Source: Patiriisocius marinistellae
GTDB taxonomy: Bacteria; Bacteroidota; Bacteroidia; Flavobacteriales; Flavobacteriaceae
Reading direction: 5' to 3'
Length of the DNA: 64,000 nt
Assembly (NCBI RefSeq): GCF_009014635.1
Contig: NZ_BKCF01000001.1
Span: forward strand, 186,001 to 250,000
The notes beneath the pieces were generated by a model that was not told the DNA's origin, made no database searches, and saw nothing but the letters and a program-made list of their open reading frames with translations. Shown here piece by piece: positions 30,405-39,925 of the stretch; the stretch's first letter is position 1; each line of letters starts with the position of its first letter. The translations under genes were made by a program, and so were the position numbers.

Positions 30405-30833
30405 ATGAAAAAGTTAGTATTCATTGCAATAGCAATATTTACACTAGCGTCTTGTAATAACAACACTAAGAAACTAGACAAAAACTTAGTAACAACTAAA
30501 AATTCTAATTTATCAGTTTACAAAGGTGAGTTTATTTACACCGCAGATGCAGCTGTTTTAAAAGGAAAAGACTTTATTTATGGGGTTACTATAGATAAAA
30601 AAATGCAAGAGCTGGCTAATAAAGTAGCACCGGTCAAAAAAGATGATTTTGATATGGTCCCAGTAGTTGTAACTGGAACTTTAGCAAATAAACCCGAAGG
30701 AACTGAAGGCTGGGATGAGGTTTTAACAATTATTGATATTGTTCAAATTAGTAAGAAACCAGCACCAGCAGATGTTAAAATTGAGGACAAAAATATAGTA
30801 GATAAAAAAGCGAGAGCAATCCAGAAAAAATAA
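30405..30833 (+). CDS. Small lipoprotein encoded inside the suf operon
   Basis: The 142-residue protein has a clear lipoprotein signal (LVFIAIAIFTLASC, Cys17) and a short beta-rich domain (YKGEFIYTADAAVLKGKDF, then MVPVVVTGTLANKP and EVLTIIDIVQISK) that resembles an OB-fold. The C-terminus is Lys-rich. It lies 21 bases after sufB and its stop is one base before the sufC ATG, so it must be cotranscribed. Suf proteins act in the cytosol, which makes an exported lipoprotein here unexpected. I do not recognise the family; function unknown. Confidence 0.82.
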   Translation: MKKLVFIAIAIFTLASCNNNTKKLDKNLVTTKNSNLSVYKGEFIYTADAAVLKGKDFIYGVTIDKKMQELANKVAPVKKDDFDMVPVVVTGTLANKPEGTEGWDEVLTIIDIVQISKKPAPADVKIEDKNIVDKKARAIQKK

Positions 30834-30834
30834 T

Positions 30835-31587
30835 ATGTTACATATAAAAGACGTACACGCACGTGTAGAAGAAAAGGATATTTTAAAAGGGATTTCACTA
30901 AATGTAAATGCAGGAGAAGTACATGCTATAATGGGACCTAATGGTTCTGGAAAAAGCACACTTGCTTCTGTAATTTCAGGGAAAGAAGAGTTTGAACTTA
31001 CGCAAGGCGAAATTACTCTTAATAGTGAAGACATAACAGAGCTTGATCCAGAAGAAAGAGCTCATAAAGGTATATTCCTTTCGTTTCAATACCCTATTGA
31101 GATTCCAGGAGTTTCAGTAACTAACTTCATTAAAACAGCTATCAATGAAAACCGAAAAGCAAAAGGTTTAGAGGATATGCCAGCTAGTGACATGTTAAAA
31201 ATGATTCGTGAAAAAGCTGATTTATTAGAGATTGATCGTAAATTTTTATCTCGTTCTTTAAATGAAGGTTTTTCTGGTGGAGAAAAAAAACGTAACGAAA
31301 TTTTTCAAATGGCTATGCTAGAACCTAAACTTGCCATTCTTGATGAGACTGATTCTGGTCTTGACATTGATGCTTTGAAGGTTGTTGCAAATGGTGTGAA
31401 CAAATTAAAAGCAAAAGATAACGCTGTAATTGTTATCACACACTACCAGCGTTTACTTGATTATATTGTTCCAGATTTTGTACACGTTTTAATGGACGGT
31501 AAAATTGTCAAGTCTGGAACAAAAGAATTAGCATATGAGCTAGAAGAAAAAGGATACGACTGGATTAAAGAAGAATTAGTAAAATAA
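30835..31587 (+). CDS. sufC: Fe-S cluster assembly ATPase SufC
   Basis: The 250-residue ABC-type ATPase has Walker A GPNGSGKST (34-42), the signature FSGGEKKRNEI (about 148-158), Walker B LAILDETDSGLD and a switch His in ITHYQR. SufC drives the SufBC2D scaffold. No membrane segment. It lies one base after the lipoprotein stop and 66 bases before sufD. Confidence 0.98.
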   Translation: MLHIKDVHARVEEKDILKGISLNVNAGEVHAIMGPNGSGKSTLASVISGKEEFELTQGEITLNSEDITELDPEERAHKGIFLSFQYPIEIPGVSVTNFIKTAINENRKAKGLEDMPASDMLKMIREKADLLEIDRKFLSRSLNEGFSGGEKKRNEIFQMAMLEPKLAILDETDSGLDIDALKVVANGVNKLKAKDNAVIVITHYQRLLDYIVPDFVHVLMDGKIVKSGTKELAYELEEKGYDWIKEELVK

Positions 31588-31653
31588 GTTTTAAGTTTTA
31601 TAAAGTTCAATTAAATGAACATTTTGTTTAACTCATAACTCACAATTCAACAC

Positions 31654-32967
31654 ATGAGCTTAAAAGAAAAATTACAATCCTCATATATTGCTTTTGAAGA
31701 CCATTTAGAAGCAGATTCTCCATTGCACGACTTAAGAACTGCTGCAATGAAAAGCTTCGAAGACCAAGGTTTTCCTAGTAAAAAAGATGAGGCATGGAAA
31801 TACACATCACTTAACTCTTTATTAAAAGTAGATTATAGCGTTTTTCCTAATGGAGAGAATGCAATTGAACTTAAGGATGTGAAAAAGTATTTTTTACACG
31901 AAATTGACACCTATAAACTTGTATTTATTGATGGCGTTTACAGTTCTTTCCTTTCAGAAACTACGCATGATACTATTGATGTTTGTTTAATGTCATCTGC
32001 TTTAAATAAAGCGAAATACAAACCTATAATAGAAACATATTTTAACAAAGTTGCAACAAAAGAAAGCCTCACATCATTAAACACTGCTTTCACTAAGGAA
32101 GGTGCTTATATTAGAATCCCTAAACACAAAGAAGCTCAAAAACCTATTGAAATTATAAATTTTTCAACAGGAAATGAAGCTGCAACTTTATTGCAACCAC
32201 GTAACCTTATTGTGGTAGAAGAAAATGCACATGTTCAAATTATAGAACGTCACCAAAGTCTAAGTAAAAACGCTGTTCTCACAAACAGTGTGACTGAAAT
32301 CTTTGCTGAAAAAAGAGCAAACGTGGATTACTATAAAATTCAAAATGATAAAGAAAATGCTTCTTTAATAGATAGTACATACGTTTCTCAAGAACGCGAT
32401 AGTATTTGTAGTGTTCATACTTTTTCATTTGGAGGAAAGTTGACTAGAAACAATCTTAATTTTAGACAACTTGGAGAAGGTTGTGATTCTATTTTAAATG
32501 GTGTTACAATTATTGAAGGAAAACAACATGTAGATCACAATACATTAGTTCATCACATTGCCGAAAACTGTGAGAGTCATCAAGATTATAAAGGTATTTT
32601 CGACGAAAGCTCAACTGGAGTATTTAATGGTAAGGTTTATGTTGAAAAAGATGCCCAAAAGCTTGACGCATTTCAGCAGAACAATAACATATTAATTAGT
32701 GATAAAGCAACAATAAATGCAAAGCCACAATTAGAAATATTTGCTGACGATGTACGTTGCTCCCATGGTTGTACCATTGGGCAGTTAGATGAGGAAGCAC
32801 TATTCTATTTACGCTCCCGCGGAATTGCTATGAAAGAAGCAAGAGCGTTGCTCATGTATGCTTTCGCAAATACAGTTCTCGAATCTGTAAAGATTCCAGA
32901 ATTAAAAACAAGAATAAATAAACTCATCGCAAATAAAATAGGTGTGAATTTAGGCTTTCAAGTATAA
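31654..32967 (+). CDS. sufD: Fe-S cluster assembly protein SufD
   Basis: The 437-residue protein is a SufD: N-terminal helical region with DEAWKYTSLN, a right-handed beta-helix core and the C-terminal CSHGCTIGQLDEEALFYLRSRGI segment, followed by a helical end (ALLMYAFANTVLE). It pairs with SufB in the scaffold. It is the last gene before a strong terminator at 32981-33014. Confidence 0.97.
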   Translation: MSLKEKLQSSYIAFEDHLEADSPLHDLRTAAMKSFEDQGFPSKKDEAWKYTSLNSLLKVDYSVFPNGENAIELKDVKKYFLHEIDTYKLVFIDGVYSSFLSETTHDTIDVCLMSSALNKAKYKPIIETYFNKVATKESLTSLNTAFTKEGAYIRIPKHKEAQKPIEIINFSTGNEAATLLQPRNLIVVEENAHVQIIERHQSLSKNAVLTNSVTEIFAEKRANVDYYKIQNDKENASLIDSTYVSQERDSICSVHTFSFGGKLTRNNLNFRQLGEGCDSILNGVTIIEGKQHVDHNTLVHHIAENCESHQDYKGIFDESSTGVFNGKVYVEKDAQKLDAFQQNNNILISDKATINAKPQLEIFADDVRCSHGCTIGQLDEEALFYLRSRGIAMKEARALLMYAFANTVLESVKIPELKTRINKLIANKIGVNLGFQV

Positions 32968-32980
32968 TACTGAAACTCTA

Positions 32981-33014
32981 AAAAAGCCTTTCCGTTATAA
33001 CTGAAAGGCTTTTT
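32981..33014 (+). terminator. Intrinsic terminator between sufD and sufS
   Basis: Perfect 12-bp stem AAAAAGCCTTTC / GAAAGGCTTTTT with a 10-base loop and a run of T. It splits the suf locus into sufAB-lipoprotein-CD and sufS onward. Confidence 0.88.
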
Positions 33015-33058
33015 TTTCACGATCAAATTTTCAAAAGTTTAAAAATTAGGAAGACACT

Positions 33059-34273
33059 ATGTTTGATGTACATGCTATAAGAAAAGAGTTCCCTATACTT
33101 TCAAGAGAGGTTAATGGATATTCATTAGTTTATCTTGATAATGCCGCAACATCTCAAAAACCACAACAGGTTATTGATGCAATTGTTGATTATTACTCAA
33201 ATTATAACGCAAATATACACCGCGGTGTTCACTCGCTTTCACAAGAAGCAACGGATGCTTATGAAGCAGCACGCAAAAAAATTCAAGCTCACTTTAGTGT
33301 TAAACATTCACACGAAGTAATATTAACCCCTGGAACTACACATGGAATCAACCTTGTAGCAAATGGTTTTTCATCTTTGCTTAAGGAGGGTGATGAAATT
33401 ATAGTTTCGGCATTAGAACATCATAGCAATATTGTCCCTTGGCAAATGCTTTGCGAACGTACAGGAGCTATTTTAAAAGTTATCCCAATTGATGAGGATG
33501 GAGTTTTAAAAATGGATGCATTTGATACTTTGTTATCTAAAAAAACTAAACTTGTTTTTGTTAATCATATTTCAAATGCGCTAGGAACCATAAACCCTAT
33601 TAAATACATAATCGATGAAGCACATAAATATGATGCTGCTGTTTTAATTGATGGTGCACAAGCGTGTTCGCATATAAAACCAAATTTAGCAGCACTTGAT
33701 TGTGACTTTTATGTCACTTCTGCACATAAAATGTGTGGTCCTACAGGCGTTGGGATGCTCTACGGAAAAGAGGAGTGGTTAGAAAAACTACCACCATATC
33801 AAGGAGGTGGTGAGATGATTGCCGAAGTTTCCTTTGAAAAAACAACCTACGCTGGATTACCTCATAAATTTGAAGCAGGAACCCCTAATATTTGTGGTGG
33901 AATCGCCTTTGGGGTAGCAATTGACTATTTAAACAACATTGGTTTTGATGCCATTGCAGCACATGAAGAAAAGCTGTTAAAATATGCTACTAAAAAATTA
34001 TTAGCAATCGATGGTTTAAAAATTTATGGAACTGGCACTCAAAAAACATCAGTTATTTCATTTAATATAGAAGGGATTCACCCGTATGACATTGGCACTA
34101 TTGTTGACAAATTGGGCATAGCTGTACGAACAGGACATCATTGCGCACAACCCATTATGAATTTTTTCAATATACCAGGAACCGTACGCGCATCGTTTGC
34201 ATTCTATAATACAATGGAAGAAGTGGACAAATTAGTAAGTGCAGTGGAGCGAGCAAAAATGATGTTGCAATAG
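33059..34273 (+). CDS. sufS: Cysteine desulfurase SufS
   Basis: The 404-residue PLP enzyme has the type II (SufS/CsdA) features: PLP Lys in VTSAHKMCGPTGVG (about 224), and the short active-site loop RTGHHCAQP with the persulfide-carrying Cys362. It takes sulfur from cysteine and passes it through SufE to SufB. It follows the sufD terminator by 45 bases. No promoter with a good -7 was seen there, so read-through or a weak promoter is needed. Confidence 0.97.
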   Translation: MFDVHAIRKEFPILSREVNGYSLVYLDNAATSQKPQQVIDAIVDYYSNYNANIHRGVHSLSQEATDAYEAARKKIQAHFSVKHSHEVILTPGTTHGINLVANGFSSLLKEGDEIIVSALEHHSNIVPWQMLCERTGAILKVIPIDEDGVLKMDAFDTLLSKKTKLVFVNHISNALGTINPIKYIIDEAHKYDAAVLIDGAQACSHIKPNLAALDCDFYVTSAHKMCGPTGVGMLYGKEEWLEKLPPYQGGGEMIAEVSFEKTTYAGLPHKFEAGTPNICGGIAFGVAIDYLNNIGFDAIAAHEEKLLKYATKKLLAIDGLKIYGTGTQKTSVISFNIEGIHPYDIGTIVDKLGIAVRTGHHCAQPIMNFFNIPGTVRASFAFYNTMEEVDKLVSAVERAKMMLQ

Positions 34274-34378
34274 TTTTCTTCTTAAATTGTATCGCAATTA
34301 TCCCTTTTTAACTGTAAATTTATAAAGGTATTTTAAAAACCTAACAGAGTATAATTTAACAGAAAAAACAAATTTATC

Positions 34379-34804
34379 ATGAAAAAACTACTTTTAGTAA
34401 CGGCACTTATATCCGCAGTACTTATGACAGGGTGTAATGAAACAAAAAAAGTTATTGAAACTGCAGGTACGGTGAGATTGACAGGAAATTATACTGTAAC
34501 ACAAATCACGGGCACCCCATTACAATCAAAAGATATGTCCCTATCATTTACCGCACTAGACAAAATGGTATCTGGAAATAGTGGATGCAATACGTTTTCT
34601 GGAAATTATAGCATTGATGTTCTTGCAATAAGCGTAGGACAGCTTATGGCAACAGAGGCTTATTGTGATGAGCCAGTAATGAATGTAGAAAGAGCATTTA
34701 TGAAAGCATTAAAAGAAACCGGTTCATTTAATATTGAAGATAATGTTTTATCGTTGTATTCAAAAGTAGACCGCAGTGTATTACTAAAAGCCTCACGTAA
34801 ATAA
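34379..34804 (+). CDS. META-domain (HslJ-like) lipoprotein
   Basis: The 141-residue protein has a lipoprotein signal (MKKLLLVTALISAVLMTGC) and a META/HslJ domain: GNYTVTQITGTPL, SLSFTALDKMVSGNSGCNTFSGNY and MATEAYCDEPVMNVERAFMKAL. META domains are found in heat- and stress-induced bacterial envelope proteins. It sits between sufS and sufE, with 105 and 19 bases of spacing. This is the second lipoprotein gene inside the suf locus. Role in cluster assembly is not known. Confidence 0.88.
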   Translation: MKKLLLVTALISAVLMTGCNETKKVIETAGTVRLTGNYTVTQITGTPLQSKDMSLSFTALDKMVSGNSGCNTFSGNYSIDVLAISVGQLMATEAYCDEPVMNVERAFMKALKETGSFNIEDNVLSLYSKVDRSVLLKASRK

Positions 34805-34823
34805 AAGTTACAAATAATTGACT

Positions 34824-35249
34824 ATGACGATTGAACAAATACAAGAAGAATTAATTGATGAGTTTTCCATGTTTGATGATTGGATGCAACGCTATGAGTA
34901 TATGATTGACCTAGGAAAATCATTACCCTTAATTGATGAAGCTAAGAAAACCGATGATAAACTCATCAAAGGATGTCAATCAAAAGTTTGGCTAGATGCA
35001 GGACTTAATGGCGAAAAGGTGAATTTTAAAGCAGATAGTGACGCTATAATAACTAAAGGAATTATAGCAATTTTGATTCGAGTTTTTGACGACCAAGCTC
35101 CAGAAGATATATTGAGCGCAAAAATGGATTTCATTGATGAGATAGGATTAAAAGAGCACCTTTCCCCTACTCGAGCCAATGGCCTTGTATCAATGGTAAA
35201 GCAATTAAAATTGTACGCATTGGGCTATCAAGCACAGTTAAATAGCTAA
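34824..35249 (+). CDS. sufE: Sulfur acceptor SufE
   Basis: About 141 residues from ATG 34824 (MTIEQIQEEL; a TTG two codons earlier is less likely). The acceptor Cys51 lies in KLIKGCQSKVWL, and LSPTRANGLVSM is the family C-terminal signature. It takes persulfide from SufS and hands it to SufB. Located between the META lipoprotein and the sufT-like gene. Confidence 0.96.
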   Translation: MTIEQIQEELIDEFSMFDDWMQRYEYMIDLGKSLPLIDEAKKTDDKLIKGCQSKVWLDAGLNGEKVNFKADSDAIITKGIIAILIRVFDDQAPEDILSAKMDFIDEIGLKEHLSPTRANGLVSMVKQLKLYALGYQAQLNS

Positions 35250-35269
35250 ATAAAATCAAGGTTGTTTTT

Positions 35270-35279
35270 CTTCGGAAAT
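35270..35279 (-). repeat. ATTTCCGAAG dispersed motif
   Basis: Exact copy (CTTCGGAAAT on plus, preceded by TTTTT) between sufE and the sufT-like gene. Confidence 0.55.
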
Positions 35280-35337
35280 TTAACTTCGACATTAAAATAA
35301 TAAAGATTAAATAAACCCTTTTAGTAGGGCAGCTAAT

Positions 35338-35664
35338 ATGGAAACACAAGAAAGAGATACAGCAGAGTTAGGCGAAAAAGTAGTTAAAGTTTTAAAAACA
35401 ATTTTTGACCCAGAAATCCCTGTTGACATTTACGAACTTGGACTCATTTATGATGTATTTGTAAATGAAAATAATGACGTTAAAATTTTAATGACCCTTA
35501 CAACGCCCAACTGCCCAGTTGCCGAAACATTACCTGTTGAAGTAGAAGACAAAGTAAAGTCATTAAAAATGGTAAATGATGCTGAGGTAGAAATCACTTT
35601 TGATCCTCCTTGGACCCAAGATTTAATGAGCGACGAAGCAAAATTAGAATTAGGGATGCTATAA
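35338..35664 (+). CDS. SUF-associated MIP18/DUF59 protein (SufT-like)
   Basis: The 108-residue MIP18-family protein has the motif DPEIPVDIYELGLIYDV (about 25-41), TTPNCPVAETLP with the conserved Cys, and DPPWTQDLMSDEAKLELGML at the C-terminus. Such proteins help mature iron-sulfur enzymes and are common in suf operons, where they are annotated SufT or PaaD-like. It follows sufE by 88 bases. Confidence 0.93.
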   Translation: METQERDTAELGEKVVKVLKTIFDPEIPVDIYELGLIYDVFVNENNDVKILMTLTTPNCPVAETLPVEVEDKVKSLKMVNDAEVEITFDPPWTQDLMSDEAKLELGML

Positions 35665-35746
35665 AAATTTAACGCTTTCTGTCTATCTTATTTTTAAACG
35701 ACAGGGCTAAAATTTAAAATAGGATTCCTATAATTAAGTTAGAAAT

Positions 35747-36253
35747 TTGGAAAACGAAATAATAAATAGAGTTGCTCAAAGCAAACTTGTTACTATAGAC
35801 TTAGAAGATTTTTACCCATCTGGTAAAAGAATATTATTTGATATTTCTCAATGGTTACTAGAAGGCATAATTTTAAAAGAAAGTGATTTTAGAGCATCTG
35901 TAAAGGAACATGATTGGTCTCAATATAATAATACTTATGTAGCTTTATATTGTAGCACAGATGCGATTATACCCTCTTGGGCTTTTATGTTAGTTGCATC
36001 TCATTTAGCTCCTTTTGCAAAGGAGATTATTACTGGAGATTTGAAAAGTATTGAAACGGTTCTTTATACAAGAATAGTTTCAGAAATAGATATAGCACCT
36101 TTTGATAATATTCCAGTAATAATTAAAGGTTGTTCAAACAAACCTATTCCACCCTCTGCATACAGTATGTTGATTAAAAGATTACAGCCTGTAGCAAAAA
36201 GCATCATGTTTGGGGAAGCATGTTCTTCTGTCCCCCTTTATAAAAGAAGGTAA
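35747..36253 (+). CDS. DUF2480 family protein
   Basis: The 168-residue protein starts at TTG (35747), because the conserved N-terminus ENEIINRVAQSKLVTIDLED begins right there. The family is a Bacteroidota-specific soluble protein without known activity. Features include WLLEGIILKESDFRASVK, WAFMLVASHLAPFA and a C-terminal KGCSNKPIPPSAY. It often lies beside suf genes in this phylum (recalled, not checked). It follows the sufT-like gene by 82 bases. Function unknown. Confidence 0.85.
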   Translation: MENEIINRVAQSKLVTIDLEDFYPSGKRILFDISQWLLEGIILKESDFRASVKEHDWSQYNNTYVALYCSTDAIIPSWAFMLVASHLAPFAKEIITGDLKSIETVLYTRIVSEIDIAPFDNIPVIIKGCSNKPIPPSAYSMLIKRLQPVAKSIMFGEACSSVPLYKRR

Positions 36254-36323
36254 TTCGCCTAGAGTTTAATTACTTTCAACGAAAGCACATTTTCTATTAT
36301 TATATTATAATTGGAAGATGTTT

Positions 36324-36331
36324 TACATTTG
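36324..36331 (+). promoter_or_regulatory. Bacteroidota -7 element of the DUF3078 gene
   Basis: TACATTTG matches TAnnTTTG, 25 bases before the ATG. No -33 TTTG at 19-21 bases. Confidence 0.4.
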
Positions 36332-36355
36332 TGCAAATATTTTAAATTACAACTA

Positions 36356-37267
36356 ATGAAAAAAATTTTACTTACACTAGCAATCGCTGCAATTCCTTAT
36401 TTAATGGTTGCGCAAGATGAAGCTGAAGCTCCTAAAGAAGGATGGACAAAAGCAGGAAATGTTTCATTACTTTTTAGTCAATCTGCATTTAATGCTGAGT
36501 GGCAAGGTGGTGGTACAACCAATTATTCTGTAAATCTTACAGGATCTTATGATGCAAATTATAAGAAAGGAAGATTAACATGGGACAATCGCTTAATGGT
36601 TGATTATGGTATTACAAATCAAAGAGACCAAGAGTTCTCAAAAAAAACAAATGATCGATTAGAGTTTAACTCTATTGTTGGAAAACAATTGAGCGATACC
36701 AGCAAATGGTATTATTCTTTCTTCTTCAACTTTAGGTCACAAATTACTAGTGGGTACACTTTTGGCGAAGATGTGGATGGAAATGAAACAAGAACTGAAC
36801 AAACTAAGTTTTTATCCCCTGGATATTTTCAAGCAGGACCTGGTATGTTATGGAAAGATAGCGATAATTTAAAAGTGAATATTGCTCCCGCAACTGCTCG
36901 TTTAATTGTCGTTGACAGCAAGTTTACCGAGGTTGATGCTAACGATCCTGTTGCTCTTGCGGCGTATTCTCCATACTTTGGTGTAGATGCAAATGAGTCA
37001 ACTCGTTTTGAATTTGGTGCTTCTATAGGTGCTTATGGCAAATTTACACTACTTGAAAATGTATCAATGGAAAACGTTTTAAACCTTTATAGTAATTATT
37101 TAGAAGATCCTCAAAACGTTGATATTGACTATACTATGAATTTAGTAATGACAGTAAACAAATGGATAACTGCTAACACAACTTTCCAAGCAATCTATGA
37201 TGATAACGCTGTAAAAGGATTTCAAATTCGTGAAGCACTTGCCATTGGTGTTACTTATGGTTTTTAG
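36356..37267 (+). CDS. DUF3078 outer-membrane beta-barrel family protein
   Basis: About 303 residues from ATG 36356, which starts the signal peptide MKKILLTLAIAAIPYLMVAQ. The remainder is a series of amphipathic strands of outer-membrane barrel type (VSLLFSQSAFNAEWQGGGTT, RLTWDNRLMVDYGIT) ending in an aromatic residue (AIGVTYGF). DUF3078 members are abundant Bacteroidota envelope proteins of unknown role. It is bounded by a promoter element and a strong terminator, so probably a single-gene unit. Confidence 0.87.
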   Translation: MKKILLTLAIAAIPYLMVAQDEAEAPKEGWTKAGNVSLLFSQSAFNAEWQGGGTTNYSVNLTGSYDANYKKGRLTWDNRLMVDYGITNQRDQEFSKKTNDRLEFNSIVGKQLSDTSKWYYSFFFNFRSQITSGYTFGEDVDGNETRTEQTKFLSPGYFQAGPGMLWKDSDNLKVNIAPATARLIVVDSKFTEVDANDPVALAAYSPYFGVDANESTRFEFGASIGAYGKFTLLENVSMENVLNLYSNYLEDPQNVDIDYTMNLVMTVNKWITANTTFQAIYDDNAVKGFQIREALAIGVTYGF

Positions 37268-37312
37268 TCTATAGACCATTTATAAAAATTTCAGTAAATT
37301 AATTTGACATAA

Positions 37313-37344
37313 AAAAGCCTCGAAACTTTTGTTTCGAGGCTTTT
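37313..37344. terminator. Bidirectional terminator
   Basis: Perfect 14-bp stem AAAAGCCTCGAAAC / GTTTCGAGGCTTTT with a TTTT loop, between the convergent DUF3078 and T9SS-cargo genes. Confidence 0.9.
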
Positions 37345-37365
37345 AGCTATTGTATTATTATAGAA

Positions 37366-38406
37366 TTATTTTTTTACAATGCGCTTAGCCGTTTGACCTT
37401 GATTTGTTTGAATTTTCACTAAGAAAACACCCGCACTTAAATCTTGAACATTAATTTCCTGAACAACACCAGATGCTTCAAAAGTTCTAACTAACGAACC
37501 TTTAATATCATAAACAGAAACAGCTTCAATTTGAATACCATTTGAGGTGTTTATTCTTAAAATATCTGAAGCTGGATTAGGCGAAACAGAGATTTGTGAA
37601 TCTAAAGTATTATCAAAAACACCTGCAACTTGATCCCCATCTAAAGCAAAAGGGAAACCATTAATGTTACCTGACCCACCATCTGCATTAGGAGCCCATA
37701 AACTAGTATTTGGATCAAATTGTAAAGCATCACCTGTTGTAGTAGCTCCTAAAATAGAAATAGGTGGCTGCCATGGTCCAGAAAACCCAGGATCACCATC
37801 ATAAACCCAATCAACCCAGTATTGACCCGGAGCAAGACTTAAACCTGGAGTTAATGCAACAACCTCTTGAATAGCTCTGTCTGTTGCGTCTGGAGTCCCT
37901 TCCGAGTCTCTATAAGCATTACTAAAGAATGATGTATCTAAAACATTAGTCGCTAAATCTCCATAAATTACAGTTGATCCAGGATCACTTGGAATTCCAT
38001 CCCAAATTTGAATATACACACCAGGAATAGATGCTGGAGACGTAGGGGCCCCTGTTTGATATGCATATAAAGTAATTTCATTGATTTGATAACCATCAGC
38101 AATTGTAAAATCATCTGATATTCTGAATCCGCTACCAGTATTACAACCTGCACCTAATGTAGTGTTACCAATAGTTACATTTTCTAATCTACTAATGTCA
38201 GCACCACCAAGTCCAGCACCTGGTAAATTAAAATAAGGGCCATTTTCATAAAATACTGCTTCCGTTCCTATAACAGATGCATCATTAATAGAAAACCCAT
38301 CCGATGTAGGAGGTGTTGATGAACTTGTGTCCTCATCCATTTGTTGTGCTTGAACAACAAATGATGTTGCCAACAATGCACTCACTATAAAAGTAATTTT
38401 TTTCAT
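37366..38406 (-). CDS. T9SS type A sorting-domain exported protein
   Basis: The 346-residue protein has a signal peptide (MKKITFIVSALLATSFVVQAQ), a central beta-rich region (about 40-265; DDFTIADGYQINEITLYAYQ, YVDWVYDGD type segments) and a C-terminal T9SS type A domain (ISVSPNPASDILRIN ... LSAGVFLVKI ... KRIVKK). It is thus delivered to the surface or medium by the type IX system. No catalytic motif is seen. It ends at the shared terminator. Confidence 0.88.
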   Translation of the reverse strand: MKKITFIVSALLATSFVVQAQQMDEDTSSSTPPTSDGFSINDASVIGTEAVFYENGPYFNLPGAGLGGADISRLENVTIGNTTLGAGCNTGSGFRISDDFTIADGYQINEITLYAYQTGAPTSPASIPGVYIQIWDGIPSDPGSTVIYGDLATNVLDTSFFSNAYRDSEGTPDATDRAIQEVVALTPGLSLAPGQYWVDWVYDGDPGFSGPWQPPISILGATTTGDALQFDPNTSLWAPNADGGSGNINGFPFALDGDQVAGVFDNTLDSQISVSPNPASDILRINTSNGIQIEAVSVYDIKGSLVRTFEASGVVQEINVQDLSAGVFLVKIQTNQGQTAKRIVKK

Positions 38407-38511
38407 AATAAACCAATTAAGTTGTTAATATTATATAAAACTATAAAAAATATTAACACAAAATAACTTTATATATAAAAATTTAACCTATTATTCGAAA
38501 GTAAATTCCTA

Positions 38512-39720
38512 CTATTCTATATATTCTTCAGGATATAGAAAATTATTATATGGAAATCTTGTTACATGAATATCTCTTACTTTATCGTAGACAAGTTTTC
38601 TAAAAGCTTCAAAGTTTTCTTTCATTAATGCCGAAATGAAAATCACATCACCATCCATTTTGTTCATCCACGTTTTTTCCCATTCTTCAATAGAATAATG
38701 CGCCTTTGTTTTTTCAGTGACTAAATCATCTTCCTCTATGGTTTCTGGTTTATAAGCATCAATTTTATTAAATACCATAATTGTAGGCTTATCAGCACTG
38801 TCAATCTCATCAAGTATTTTATTGACTGAGGCTATATGATCTTCAAATGACTCGTGAGAAATATCTACAACATGTAATAGTAAATCTGCTTCACGAACTT
38901 CATCAAGTGTACTCTTAAAAGACTCTACTAACTGTGTAGGAAGTTTTCTAATAAAACCTACCGTATCACTTAGCAAAAATGGCATATTACCTATTACAAC
39001 TTTGCGTACCGTAGTGTCAAGCGTAGCAAACAATTTATTTTCTGCAAAGACTTCACTTTTACTTATAACATTCATTAATGTTGATTTCCCAACATTTGTG
39101 TAACCCACAAGCGCCACTCTTACAAGAGCCCCTCGGTTACCTCTCTGAACATCCATTTGCCTGTCAATTTTTTCAATTTTCTTTTTTAGCAAAGAAATAC
39201 GATCTCTTACAATACGTCTGTCAGTTTCAATTTCAGTCTCTCCAGGTCCACGCATTCCTATCCCACCACGTTGACGTTCTAAGTGAGTCCACATCCCTGT
39301 TAACCTAGGAAGCAAATATTGATATTGTGCTAGCTCAACTTGTGTACGTGCATAGCTTGTTTGTGCTCGTTGTGCAAAAATATCTAAAATAAGATGCGTA
39401 CGATCAATTATCTTGATATCTAGAATCTTCTCAATATTTTTTTGTTGTGCTGGTGATAATTCGTCATCAAAAATTGCTGTCCCAATATCATGTTGTTGCA
39501 CATATGATAAAACCTCATCTAATTTTCCTGTACCTATAAATGTTTTAGGATTTGGTTTTTCCATTTTTTGAATAAAGCGTTTATACACTTCACCACCAGC
39601 AGTATATGCTAAAAATTCTAATTCGTCTAAATATTCTTTAGACTTTTCCTCATCTTGTTGCTGGGTTATGAGACCAATTAATATAGTCCTCTCGTAATCT
39701 ATTTGTTTTTCTTCAATCAT
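38512..39720 (-). CDS. hflX: Ribosome-associated GTPase HflX
   Basis: The 402-residue protein has the N-terminal HflX glycine-rich domain (GGIGMRGPGETEIETDRR) and a TRAFAC GTPase domain: G1 GYTNVGKST, G3 DTVGFIRKLP, G4 FNKIDA and G5 FISAL. HflX splits stalled ribosomes after heat stress in bacteria. Start at ATG 39720. The upstream region (39721-39925) holds a TACCTTTA near-match to the -7 consensus. Confidence 0.96.
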   Translation of the reverse strand: MIEEKQIDYERTILIGLITQQQDEEKSKEYLDELEFLAYTAGGEVYKRFIQKMEKPNPKTFIGTGKLDEVLSYVQQHDIGTAIFDDELSPAQQKNIEKILDIKIIDRTHLILDIFAQRAQTSYARTQVELAQYQYLLPRLTGMWTHLERQRGGIGMRGPGETEIETDRRIVRDRISLLKKKIEKIDRQMDVQRGNRGALVRVALVGYTNVGKSTLMNVISKSEVFAENKLFATLDTTVRKVVIGNMPFLLSDTVGFIRKLPTQLVESFKSTLDEVREADLLLHVVDISHESFEDHIASVNKILDEIDSADKPTIMVFNKIDAYKPETIEEDDLVTEKTKAHYSIEEWEKTWMNKMDGDVIFISALMKENFEAFRKLVYDKVRDIHVTRFPYNNFLYPEEYIE

Positions 39721-39925
39721 ATATTCTAATCATTATACACTTAGAGTAAAGGTACTAAAGAGCAACAAATGAGCCTCTCAAGATTTTATTAAATTTAGCT
39801 GTTATCATTTAAGATTTATAAAAAATTTAAAAAGGATAGCTATTGATAGCTTATTAATCAAATAAAAATTTATTTTTTTAACATAAATTTAATATTATTT
39901 TAGCAATTCATATAAAACAAAAACA

